DNA of 34,369 nucleotides, taken from the NCBI GenBank assembly GCA_003266145.1, contig MVJJ01000138.1, positions 1 to 34,369 on the forward strand. The letters run 5' to 3'. Both the position numbers and the translations under genes were made by a program. This stretch comes from Methanosphaera sp. SHI613. Its GTDB lineage: Archaea; Methanobacteriota; Methanobacteria; Methanobacteriales; Methanobacteriaceae. The notes under the pieces were generated by a model, which worked only from the letters and a program-made list of their open reading frames with translations, did no database searches and was not told where the DNA came from. Below are positions 8,258 through 15,311 of this stretch, piece by piece (position 1 is the first letter of the stretch; each line of letters begins with the position of its first letter).

Positions 8258-9244
8258 ATGGATTTAGTATCAACAATAGGTGCTGTTATTGGAGCTTTTA
8301 TAATTGCTGGAATAGTTTGTTTATGGTTACCAGGTATTGAAAAGAACGCTGAAGCAAGAATTCAACAAAGATTAGGTCCACAATTTGCTAGTCCGGGATT
8401 ATATGCAACATTTAAATTTATATTTAAAGAAGCTCTAACACCAACAGCAGTAATGCCTAAATTATATAATGCTTTACCATTAATTACTTTAATAGTAGTT
8501 GCAGCATTATTCTTAATAATCAACAGAGAAGCAATGGTCTACTTAGGTACTTTTGCTAGCTTAGTAGCATTAGTAGGTTTATTAAAAGTAGAAGAAGTAA
8601 TGTACTTATTCATGAGTTCATTTTCACAATCTTTACTATCAAAAACCATGCCTTTCCCAGATCATGCTAAAGGTGGAAAACATAGAGATGCAAAACAATC
8701 ATTCTTAGAACAAATAAGTGCACAAAGGTCATTAAGACTTATATCATATGGTAGTTTACCATTTTATATATCCTTATTCGTACCTGCAATATTAGCTGGT
8801 AGTATGGATTTAAGTACAATTGTATTGTACCAACAATTCAATGGTCCATTCCTATTCACATTACCAGGTATAATTGCATCTGTAGTATTTGTTATAGGTT
8901 TCCTTATAGTGTTAAATTCAAACCCATTTGCATTTTTAGAAGGTCACTCAGACGTAATTCAAGGTCCTTTAATGGAATATATGTCTAAGTCAAGGGCTAT
9001 TTATACTATGGCTCACGCTTTCTTAATATTTGTAGGTGGATGTGTATACTCAACATTATTCTTAGGATTCCCTCCATGTTTCGGAGTATCAATGATTGTT
9101 CCAATCATATGTTCTATAATAATAACAGTTATTGCAGCAGTAGTAAGTGCATTCGCACCATTATTCACTAACCGTGAATTCTATCCTACTGTTATAGCTA
9201 CAAGTATGATATCTGTTATAGCAGTATTAGTTGCTTTCATATAA
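8258..9244 (+). CDS. ehbO: Energy-converting hydrogenase B subunit O (NuoH-like anchor)
   Basis: A 328-residue membrane protein with about eight helices, of the NuoH/EchB family that docks the hydrogenase module on the membrane arm. Typical sequence is seen in the cytoplasmic loops: QQRLGPQFASPGLYATFKF near residue 35 and GHSDVIQGPLMEYMSKSRA near 228-247, the glutamate-containing loop of NuoH. Ribosome binding site AGGAG lies before the ATG. Confidence 0.93.
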   Translation: MDLVSTIGAVIGAFIIAGIVCLWLPGIEKNAEARIQQRLGPQFASPGLYATFKFIFKEALTPTAVMPKLYNALPLITLIVVAALFLIINREAMVYLGTFASLVALVGLLKVEEVMYLFMSSFSQSLLSKTMPFPDHAKGGKHRDAKQSFLEQISAQRSLRLISYGSLPFYISLFVPAILAGSMDLSTIVLYQQFNGPFLFTLPGIIASVVFVIGFLIVLNSNPFAFLEGHSDVIQGPLMEYMSKSRAIYTMAHAFLIFVGGCVYSTLFLGFPPCFGVSMIVPIICSIIITVIAAVVSAFAPLFTNREFYPTVIATSMISVIAVLVAFI

Positions 9245-9264
9245 CTTAATTCAAAGGTGATTAA

Positions 9265-9531
9265 ATGAAAATAGTTTTAAGAGCTCATCATATTATTAGC
9301 TTAGCAGGTTATATTGTAGAATTAAGAACTTCCTTCAGAAATTTAATTGTTGTAAATCATTCAGATGAACCTATTAAACTTGAAGTTCCTGTCCTTAACG
9401 ATGAATGGATTGAAGAACATGAAGCTTTAGGTTTAGAAGTAATTCCTGTTATGGATGATGGGGATTTCTTAGTTCAATTCCAAATGGCTAAACATAAATT
9501 AGATGAAGAAAGAAAACAATTAGCTCAATAA
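9265..9531 (+). CDS. ehbP: Energy-converting hydrogenase B subunit P
   Basis: A small soluble 88-residue acidic protein with no membrane segment and no cysteines. It is assigned as EhbP because it closes the operon directly after ehbO, as in other Methanobacteriales. AGGTGAT (9255-9261) is the ribosome binding site. Its function in the complex is unknown. A strong terminator follows within 10 bases, so any ehbQ is not in this unit. Confidence 0.8.
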   Translation: MKIVLRAHHIISLAGYIVELRTSFRNLIVVNHSDEPIKLEVPVLNDEWIEEHEALGLEVIPVMDDGDFLVQFQMAKHKLDEERKQLAQ

Positions 9532-9539
9532 GTTATGAG

Positions 9540-9579
9540 ATAGTTAATCTTGTTTAGATTAACTATAATATTTTTTTTT
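9540..9579 (+). terminator. Terminator of the ehb operon
   Basis: Perfect 11-bp inverted repeat ATAGTTAATCT / AGATTAACTAT (9540-9550, 9556-9566) with a 5-base loop, followed by nine T at 9571-9579. The stem and U tract directly after ehbP make this the clearest terminator in the window. Confidence 0.85.
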
Positions 9580-9652
9580 AAATTATTTTTTATATATTTT
9601 TAAATTTTATTTTATTTAAGTGCATTTTACTTTACTTTTTTTGACATATAAA

Positions 9653-9750
9653 TTTAGTCATACTTAAACTTTATATACTAGTAAAGACTTAAATTATATA
9701 TAATTAGGTACGACTAAAAATTAAAATTTTATCATGACCTAATTAACAAA
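9653..9750 (+). promoter_or_regulatory. feoA promoter with operator-like sites
   Basis: A TATA box TTTATATA at 9670-9677 puts transcription start near 9700. TTAGGTACGACTAA at 9704-9717 is an imperfect palindrome with the TTAGG half-site found in the perfect palindrome before feoB, and it lies where a repressor would block the start. TTTAGTCATACTTAAA at 9653-9668 and a CCTAAT half-site at 9738-9743 are weaker relatives. A second TATA-like stretch lies at 9694-9702. Metal-dependent repression by a DtxR-family protein is inferred. Confidence 0.55.
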
Positions 9751-9812
9751 TGTTAAAAATTTTCTTGATTTGCAAAAATCATATATAAATTTATTCTCAG
9801 GAGGAATATAAT

Positions 9813-10037
9813 ATGGCAAGAACAGTAGATGATTTAAAACCAGGAGAATCTGGTATAGTTAAAAAACATAGAGTACATGGATCTCTTGGGAAACACCTTA
9901 GAGAAATGGGTTTAATTAATGGGACAGCTGTCAAATTAGAAAGAAGAGCACCATTAGGTTATCCGGTTGAAATTCGTATTCAAGGATTTTCATTAGCTCT
10001 AAGAAAAGAAGAAGCTCAAGCTATTGAGTTAGAATAA
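9813..10037 (+). CDS. feoA: Ferrous iron transport protein A
   Basis: A 74-residue cytosolic SH3-like FeoA domain. Typical features are LKPGESGIVKKH at the N-terminus, LREMGLINGTAVKLERRAPLG in the middle and IQGFSLALRKEEAQAIEL at the end. FeoA assists or regulates FeoB. AGGAGG at 9799-9804 is an excellent ribosome binding site, 8 bases from the ATG. It is separated from feoB by 222 bases with separate regulatory signals, so the two may be transcribed independently. Confidence 0.93.
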   Translation: MARTVDDLKPGESGIVKKHRVHGSLGKHLREMGLINGTAVKLERRAPLGYPVEIRIQGFSLALRKEEAQAIELE

Positions 10038-10161
10038 TCACATTCTTTTTATATTTTAATTTATATCATGAGTATATGATTTAGATTATGAATATATTTA
10101 TTCATTTTCTAGTCCCGTTTTGGATTTTGCTTATCAATTTACTAGATAATAGTAATGTAAT

Positions 10162-10183
10162 TCATTTGGTTTTTTTCAAATGA
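10162..10183 (+). other. Hairpin between feoA and feoB
   Basis: TCATTTG (10162-10168), a loop of G and seven T, then CAAATGA (10177-10183), a perfect 7-bp stem. The T run is inside the loop and not after the stem, so it is not a standard terminator. It could protect the feoA mRNA end. Role unknown. Confidence 0.35.
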
Positions 10184-10220
10184 TATGTTTAACTAGCTAA
10201 AATAAAATTTCATAAAACAT

Positions 10221-10240
10221 GATTTAGGTATACCTAAATC
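10221..10240. promoter_or_regulatory. Perfect 20-bp palindrome before feoB, DtxR-family type operator
   Basis: GATTTAGGTATACCTAAATC reads the same on both strands. The TTAGG-N4-CCTAA-like core matches the general form of operators bound by DtxR/IdeR/MDR1-type metal-dependent repressors. It ends 20 bases before the feoB ATG, overlapping the expected transcription start. The A+T-rich stretch near 10197-10210 (AAAATAAAATTTCATAAAA) may hold the TATA box. No regulator gene is in the window. Confidence 0.7.
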
Positions 10241-10259
10241 AATAGTTAAGAGGTATAAT

Positions 10260-12284
10260 ATGGCGAAACTAAAATTTTTACTCGCCGGTAACCCTAATGT
10301 TGGAAAAAGTACGTTATTCAATCATTTAACAGGTATGAAACAACACGTGGGTAACTGGCCTGGTAAAACAGTAGAACGTAAATCTGGTAGTTTCAAATTC
10401 GATGGCAATGAAATCGAAGTAATAGATCTTCCAGGTAACTATAGTTTAACCCCATATTCAGTAGAAGAAATAGTTTCAAGAGATGCGATAGTTTATGAAC
10501 CGAACGACGCGGTAATCAACATAATTGATGCTGAAAACATCCAAAGAAACCTATATTTAACATTACAAATCATGGAAACTGGCGCTAATACAGTTTTATG
10601 TCTAAACATGTTAAATTATGCTGAAGATGCAGGGTTCAATATAGATATAAAGAAATTAGAAAAAACATTGGGAATACCAGTAGTGGTTGTCGATGCAAGA
10701 GAAGCCGATGGAATCGATGAATTAATCAGACGAACCATTGAAACAACCAAAAATCCAACCGACAAATCAATGGATTTAACATATGGTATTCAGGTAAATG
10801 AACAAATAGAAGAAGTTAAATCACTCTTTCCTAATGTAAAAATGGGATCAGCACCTGATTCATGGGTGGCAGTCAAGTTACTTGAAGCCGATGATGAAGT
10901 ATTGGACTTGGCTGAAGCCTCACCGGATAAGGAAAACTTAAGAAAATTAACGGAAATCCGTAAAACATTGGAATCCGAATTCGATGATAAGGTGGATGAT
11001 GTCTTTATCGATGCAAGATATGCGGAAATAGACAAAATAATGAAAGCCTGTGTTAAAAAACCATCCGGCGATAAGGAAACCCTTACTGACAAAATAGATA
11101 AGGTAATGACAAACAGGTTTATAGGAATACCATTATTCTTATTAATCATGTTCCTAGTATTCTTCATTACATTTAAAATCGGTGCTCCATATCAGGATTT
11201 CATCGACTACCTATTTGGATTGTTAGGTGACTATTTATTAGAAGTATTAGGTGATGGTGTAGTCTCATCATTACTGGTCAACGGTGTAATTGGTGGAGTA
11301 GGTTCCGTATTAACATTCGTACCTATCATATTCATACTGTTCTTCTTACTAAGTTTAATAGAAGATTGTGGATATTTAGCTAGAGCAGCATTTGTTATAG
11401 ATAGGTTAATGTATAAACTTATGGGATTATCAGGTAAATCATTCATCCCATTAATATTAGGATTTGGTTGTAATGTAACGGGGGTTATGGCTACAAGAAC
11501 ATTAGCAAATGAAAGTGACAGGATTACGACAATAATAGCATTGCCTTTCATTTCTTGTAGTGCAAGAATTCCTATATATGCAATGTTCACATCAATATTC
11601 TTTGAAGATCCAATTCAACAGGCAGTAATAACATTTGCATTATATATAATGGGTATGATTGTATCAATAATCGTCGCCAAAGTACTTAAAAGTACACATT
11701 TCAAGGACGAAGCTGCACCATTTATAATGGAATTACCACCATATAGAATTCCAACACTTAAAAGTTCAATCTTACACATGTGGGAAAGAGGTTCACTTTT
11801 CCTTAAAAAAGCAGGAACAATCATTTTAGGTGTATGTGTATTAGTATGGATATTAAGTAACCTACCACCAGGTGTAGGTGAATCATCAGCCGATAGTATC
11901 CTAGGTATGATAGGTAGTGTATTCGCACCGATATTTGCACCTGTAGGATTTGGAACCTGGCAGGCTGCAGTTGCATTCATAACAGGTTTACTTGCAAAAG
12001 AAACAGTAGTAAGTACATTCGGTACAATATTCGGTGTAGGTGAAGATGGACTGGCAACAGTATTACCAACATTATTCACTCCATTATCTGCATTATCATA
12101 CATGGTGTTCTGTTTATTAAGCGGACCATGTGCAGCACACTTCGGTACAGTCAAACAGGAAACCAACTCATGGAAATGGACTATATTCTCATTTGCATTA
12201 TGTATAACCATAGGATATATAGTTGCATTTATAGTATATCAAGGTGGATTACTAATACTAGGACCTAACTCACCATACGTATAG
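10260..12284 (+). CDS. feoB: Ferrous iron transport protein B (GTPase-membrane permease)
   Basis: A 674-residue FeoB. The N-terminal G domain has G1 GNPNVGKST (10-18), G2 Thr37 and G3 DLPG (56-59). The G4 motif reads NMLN (116-119) where NxxD is usual, so the guanine-contacting Asp is Asn. The G5 region reads VVVDARE, without the usual SA. Then come a helical linker, the membrane part with two gate motifs (GFGCNVTGVMATRT around Cys404 and PFISCSARIP) and a C-terminal helix. Thr407 stands where Pro is common after GCNV. It takes up Fe2+ across the cell membrane. GAGGT before the ATG is the ribosome binding site. Confidence 0.96.
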   Translation: MAKLKFLLAGNPNVGKSTLFNHLTGMKQHVGNWPGKTVERKSGSFKFDGNEIEVIDLPGNYSLTPYSVEEIVSRDAIVYEPNDAVINIIDAENIQRNLYLTLQIMETGANTVLCLNMLNYAEDAGFNIDIKKLEKTLGIPVVVVDAREADGIDELIRRTIETTKNPTDKSMDLTYGIQVNEQIEEVKSLFPNVKMGSAPDSWVAVKLLEADDEVLDLAEASPDKENLRKLTEIRKTLESEFDDKVDDVFIDARYAEIDKIMKACVKKPSGDKETLTDKIDKVMTNRFIGIPLFLLIMFLVFFITFKIGAPYQDFIDYLFGLLGDYLLEVLGDGVVSSLLVNGVIGGVGSVLTFVPIIFILFFLLSLIEDCGYLARAAFVIDRLMYKLMGLSGKSFIPLILGFGCNVTGVMATRTLANESDRITTIIALPFISCSARIPIYAMFTSIFFEDPIQQAVITFALYIMGMIVSIIVAKVLKSTHFKDEAAPFIMELPPYRIPTLKSSILHMWERGSLFLKKAGTIILGVCVLVWILSNLPPGVGESSADSILGMIGSVFAPIFAPVGFGTWQAAVAFITGLLAKETVVSTFGTIFGVGEDGLATVLPTLFTPLSALSYMVFCLLSGPCAAHFGTVKQETNSWKWTIFSFALCITIGYIVAFIVYQGGLLILGPNSPYV

Positions 12285-12318
12285 GTTTTAGATTAAAATC
12301 TAACCTTATATTTTTTTT
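12284..12318 (+). terminator. Terminator or attenuator after feoB
   Basis: Stem built on TTAGATTAAAATCTAA (about 12288-12303), with flanking GG/CC able to extend it, followed by eight T at 12311-12318. It abuts the feoB stop codon and precedes the small cysteine-rich genes, so it may cut expression of those genes relative to feoB. The 12-bp core AGATTAAAATCT recurs exactly at 12831-12842. Confidence 0.6.
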
Positions 12319-12335
12319 AATGGGAGGTGACATTT

Positions 12336-12386
12336 ATGATTATAGGAATAAACACTAAAAAAATAAAAGTAAAATCAAAAAAATAA
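12336..12386 (+). CDS. Possible 16-residue basic peptide in the feo locus
   Basis: ATG at 12336 follows GGGAGGTGA (12322-12330), nearly a full complement of the 16S rRNA 3' end and one of the strongest ribosome binding sites in the window. The ORF encodes MIIGINTKKIKVKSKK and stops at 12384-12386. Seven of 16 residues are lysine. It lies 22 bases before the next gene. It may be a leader peptide or a small protein comparable in place to FeoC, with no sequence similarity that I can claim. Too short for a family call. Confidence 0.4.
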   Translation: MIIGINTKKIKVKSKK

Positions 12387-12408
12387 ATAATATACGGAGG
12401 AAATAAAA

Positions 12409-12606
12409 ATGCAATGCATGTTATGTGGATGCAAATTTGATTTAGAGGAAGCATCCAAGTGTGAATGTAACTGTGCCTTTGGAGGATGTGGCGGACAAAA
12501 TGTCAAATGTCCAAATTGTGGATTCGATATTCCGGTACCACGTGAACTAAGGCCTAAAAACAAGTCAAGCATGTTAAATAAAATCAAATCATCATTAAAC
12601 ATTTAA
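12409..12606 (+). CDS. Small cysteine-rich zinc ribbon-like protein, feo-associated (copy 1)
   Basis: A 65-residue protein with ten cysteines: CMLCGCKFD at the N-terminus, CECNC and GGCGG in the middle, CPNCGFDIPV next, then a basic tail. The paired C-x2-C motifs predict one or two metal sites (Zn or Fe). It is a paralogue of the next gene: both share LCG-x2-FD, ECNC and CPNCG(F/Y). Ribosome binding site GGAGG at 12396-12400. Position after feoB suggests a role in iron handling or Feo control, which is inference. I do not recognise a named family. Confidence 0.8.
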   Translation: MQCMLCGCKFDLEEASKCECNCAFGGCGGQNVKCPNCGFDIPVPRELRPKNKSSMLNKIKSSLNI

Positions 12607-12624
12607 ATAACAGGAAGTTCAAGT

Positions 12625-12837
12625 ATGGCAATTTGCAGATTATGCGGACATGAATTTGATGAATCAAAAGAAGAAATACTCGAATGTAATTGTGGGTGTG
12701 GATCTGATAAAGTATTATGTCCAAATTGTGGTTATGAAGTAAGAATAAAATCAAACGTCGCCCGAAGACCTAAAACACAAGAAGAAATGGGTTTTCTAGG
12801 TAGACTAATCGGTAAATTAAGAATGGATACAGATTAA
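12625..12837 (+). CDS. Small cysteine-rich zinc ribbon-like protein, feo-associated (copy 2)
   Basis: A 70-residue paralogue of the preceding gene: CRLCGHEFD, ECNCGCG, CPNCGYEVRI, then a longer basic C-terminal region (KTQEEMGFLGRLIGKLRM) that could form an amphipathic helix. It has eight cysteines. It starts 19 bases after copy 1 with a weak AGGAAG ribosome binding site, so the pair is probably one transcript. Function unknown; metal binding is likely from the cysteine pattern. Confidence 0.8.
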   Translation: MAICRLCGHEFDESKEEILECNCGCGSDKVLCPNCGYEVRIKSNVARRPKTQEEMGFLGRLIGKLRMDTD

Positions 12838-12848
12838 AATCTATTTTT
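12831..12848 (+). terminator. Terminator at the end of the feo locus
   Basis: AGATTAAAATCT (12831-12842) overlaps the stop codon of the last cysteine-rich gene and is followed by A and five T. The same 12 bases form the terminator core after feoB. It is a short stem (4-5 bp), so efficiency is uncertain. Confidence 0.5.
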
Positions 12849-13310
12849 CATTTACCTAATGTCTTATTTCAATTATTCAACTCTATTTTTCAGTAAATTT
12901 ATTAATTCTATTTTTAAGTCATATTTTGAATCAGATACTACTTTTTACATTTAAATATTTATTTAATTTTAAAATAAGTCCCTATCCTTTTTTATCAATA
13001 TCCTTAAACCAACATTATGCTGATTTTAACCATAAGTATTATTGGAAATATATAAAACGAGCTTAGCATTATATAATTTAATTCTTGTAATGAAAATAAA
13101 ATAATTTAAAAAAAGATTAAAAGATGTGTGAGCGCATATCTATCATGGGATTATAAGGGTATTGTCAAATTAACAATCATTTATGTGGTGAAATGGGTAT
13201 TTTCCTTTTAATTTTATTTTCCAGGGTAAATAACAATACCCACTTGATAATATGCTAGTGGTACTTTTTACCACTACTACTTATTATGTATGTGGTAGTA
13301 TATAAAGATT
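12849..13310 (+). ncRNA. Candidate structured RNA or long leader in the gap before the ACT-domain gene
   Basis: This gap has no convincing ORF. A TATA box ATATATAAAA at 13048-13057 predicts transcription from about 13080. Downstream are an 8-bp hairpin AGATGTGTGAGCGCATATCT (13122-13141, one T-G pair) and a small hairpin ATTGT/ACAAT (13161-13165, 13173-13177). GGGTATT occurs twice (13157-13163, 13195-13201), and both copies can pair with the single AATACCC at 13235-13241. A perfect 8-bp hairpin TAGTGGTA/TACCACTA follows (13256-13276). Alternative pairing and locally raised G+C suggest a functional RNA. A second TATA at 13299-13306 serves the next gene. The part 12849-13040 is plain A+T-rich spacer. 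Confidence 0.45.
13299..13306 (+). promoter_or_regulatory. TATA box of the ACT-domain gene
   Basis: TATATAAA at 13299-13306, preceded by GTGGTAG, predicts a transcription start near 13330 and a leader of about 150 bases before the ATG at 13483. GTGGTA also occurs in the hairpin at 13256-13276, so a regulator could link the two. Confidence 0.5.
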
Positions 13311-13482
13311 ACTTTACAGTTGTTAAATGATTTTTTATCTACTGATTTTTTTTATCAATAAAATTTTATTAAATTCATATTTTTCTAAATTTTCATTGAA
13401 ATGGCTTATTGAAAAAAAATTATATATTATATTTTTTAAATCTATAATTAGAATTCATGAGTTATCTAAAAAGGATGTAATT

Positions 13483-14133
13483 ATGACCAATGCGATGGAT
13501 ATAAAAGCAATAGAAAAACCAGGTGTCTTAAGTAAACTGACAAGCTTTATTGCTGATAGAAATGTGAATATAGTTTACACTCAAGTTTATAGGGAGTCAT
13601 CGGATTATGCTTCAACATATATTGAAGTTGAGGACGTTGATGATTTTGATTTGTTAGTCAAGGATATAGAACAGGTACCTGAAGTATTAAGTGTCAAAAA
13701 ATCCCCTTCAATGGATAAAATTTGGGGAAAAAGAATTATCATAATCGGTGGAGGAGCACAAGTTTCACAGGTAGCATTAGGTGCTATCACAGAGGCTGAC
13801 CGTCATAATATCCGTGGTGAAAGAATAAGTGTGGATACATTGCCTATTGTCGGCGAAGAAAAATTGGCAGAATCGGTAAAGGCTGTACTTTCACTTCCAC
13901 GTGTGGGAGTCCTTGTTCTGGCAGGTTCATTGATGGGTGGAACAATTGTGGATTCAATTAAGGAAGTTAAAAGTCACAGTGACATTAAAATTATCAGTTT
14001 AAATATGGTGGGCTCTGTGCGTGATTATGCTGATTTGGTTGTAACTGATCCTGTTCAGGCGGGGGTCATGGCAGTAATGACTGTTGCAAATACTGCCAAG
14101 TTTGATATAGATAGGGTAAAGGAGGCCCTATAA
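13483..14133 (+). CDS. ACT-domain protein (DUF5612-like)
   Basis: A 216-residue protein. Residues 1-75 form an ACT-like ligand-binding domain (MDIKAIEKPGVLSKLTSFIADRN with a following betaalphabeta pattern). The rest is a Rossmann-like domain with RIIIIGGGAQVSQVALGAI near residue 85 and LVLAGSLMGGTIVDSIKEV near 145. I place the start at 13483, after AAGGATGT, because the in-frame extension back to 13327 codes for a low-complexity Phe/Ile/Lys-rich segment from intergenic-like DNA. It is likely an amino-acid-responsive regulator, but no ligand can be named. Confidence 0.75.
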   Translation: MTNAMDIKAIEKPGVLSKLTSFIADRNVNIVYTQVYRESSDYASTYIEVEDVDDFDLLVKDIEQVPEVLSVKKSPSMDKIWGKRIIIIGGGAQVSQVALGAITEADRHNIRGERISVDTLPIVGEEKLAESVKAVLSLPRVGVLVLAGSLMGGTIVDSIKEVKSHSDIKIISLNMVGSVRDYADLVVTDPVQAGVMAVMTVANTAKFDIDRVKEAL

Positions 14134-14173
14134 TCCTCTTTTTAAAGTTATTTCTGTTTAATTTAGTACTTTT

Positions 14174-15214
14174 TTATTCATTGTTTTTATTTAATGGGCT
14201 TATTGCTAGCTTTAGGTATTCTCCTATTGATTCACGGGTAGTTCCTATAATCAGTTTATACTTTTTCTGACCGGTGTCTTTGTTCAAGTACTCTTCACAT
14301 ACACCAGACGCAATGACTCTTTCATAATTTCTAACAATTCCAGTATAAGTATGTGTAAAAGATACTATACTTTCAATATTTCGCGGAGTGCCTTCTAAAA
14401 AACTAACATTACTTATGTTATATGTAGCTGGACTGTCATAAGAAAGACTATCATCACAAATATCACAGCTTATCCGGACATTCTCCAACTGGACAATACC
14501 AATATTCTCATCATCATCAATCTCATCATCATTTCTATTCAATAAAATGTCAAATAATGTATCCCTGATAATTCCCCTATTGTTCTTGCGTGATTCATAC
14601 CATTTAAATTCATCCAAACTCATCGAATCATCCTTTATACGTTTATCATAAACAAATTCCCAGTAATCATCATTAATAGCTTCTAATGCTATACCTTCAT
14701 CATGTTTAGCCTTAGAATAAAATTCAATGGCCCTTCGATGATTGTCAATTCCGAATATTATAAAATCAATATCCGAAGTCTCATTTTCAAGGCCAATCAA
14801 AGATGAACCGCTTACTCCCATGTTATCATAGGATATCCCCGCATAATTGTGGAATATATCGGACAATAATGTAATCTTTTCATATAATGATGACTTGTTC
14901 TTGTTTTCCCTGATTTTACTTAATCCTTCAATCGGATTATACACCTTGATGACATCCCCTTTGGGAACGCCCATCATCTTCTTATTGGATATGTTCCATT
15001 CAAACAAGTACTCTGGATGATTCTTCCTAAGATATTCATAGGCCTCCTCACTACCCACCTTTTTATATCTTACACCATTTAACGTTCGATCTCCGTCATC
15101 TGATGGTATATACCTTAAAAATGATATGTAATGTGATTTCGGATGATTATAACTGTTAACTGCAAAAAATAGATTATCTCTTGTTTTTATATAATACCTA
15201 GTATAAACCTTCAT
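14174..15214 (-). CDS. Predicted nucleotidyltransferase-fold protein (COG1665-like)
   Basis: A 346-residue protein. A polymerase-beta-type nucleotidyltransferase signature is seen in the middle: GVSGSSLIGLENETSDIDFI, with the G-S followed by the D-x-D metal-binding pair. The N-terminal third is beta-rich and the C-terminal third has a C-x2-C (CDICDD). ATG at 15214 is used because GGTGG lies about 8 bases upstream; an earlier GTG falls inside that site. It is convergent with the ACT gene and divergent from DUF366-queD-queE. RNA or antibiotic substrates are possible; none is indicated. Confidence 0.65.
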   Translation of the reverse strand: MKVYTRYYIKTRDNLFFAVNSYNHPKSHYISFLRYIPSDDGDRTLNGVRYKKVGSEEAYEYLRKNHPEYLFEWNISNKKMMGVPKGDVIKVYNPIEGLSKIRENKNKSSLYEKITLLSDIFHNYAGISYDNMGVSGSSLIGLENETSDIDFIIFGIDNHRRAIEFYSKAKHDEGIALEAINDDYWEFVYDKRIKDDSMSLDEFKWYESRKNNRGIIRDTLFDILLNRNDDEIDDDENIGIVQLENVRISCDICDDSLSYDSPATYNISNVSFLEGTPRNIESIVSFTHTYTGIVRNYERVIASGVCEEYLNKDTGQKKYKLIIGTTRESIGEYLKLAISPLNKNNE

Positions 15215-15283
15215 TCTAAATCCCACCTACTTAAACTAATATTTGTCCGTACCCATTAAATTATTATGTGATAAACTATAAAA

Positions 15284-15291
15284 CTTTATAT
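15284..15291 (+). promoter_or_regulatory. TATA box of the DUF366-queD-queE unit, leaderless start
   Basis: CTTTATAT at 15284-15291 lies about 25 bases from the ATG at 15312. In archaea transcription starts about 25 bases after the TATA box, so the mRNA would begin at or next to the start codon. No ribosome binding site precedes that ATG, which agrees with a leaderless transcript. Confidence 0.6.
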
Positions 15292-15311
15292 GAATAATTT
15301 ATGGAATAGAT

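Noticed and set aside
11231..12211. Two reverse-strand ORFs opposite feoB
   Set aside because: They are shadows of the feoB membrane domain, with no ribosome binding site and no recognisable domain.
13327..13482. 52-residue N-terminal extension of the ACT-domain protein
   Set aside because: Composition is Phe/Ile/Lys-rich like translated A+T-rich spacer, and a better start with AAGGATGT lies at 13483.
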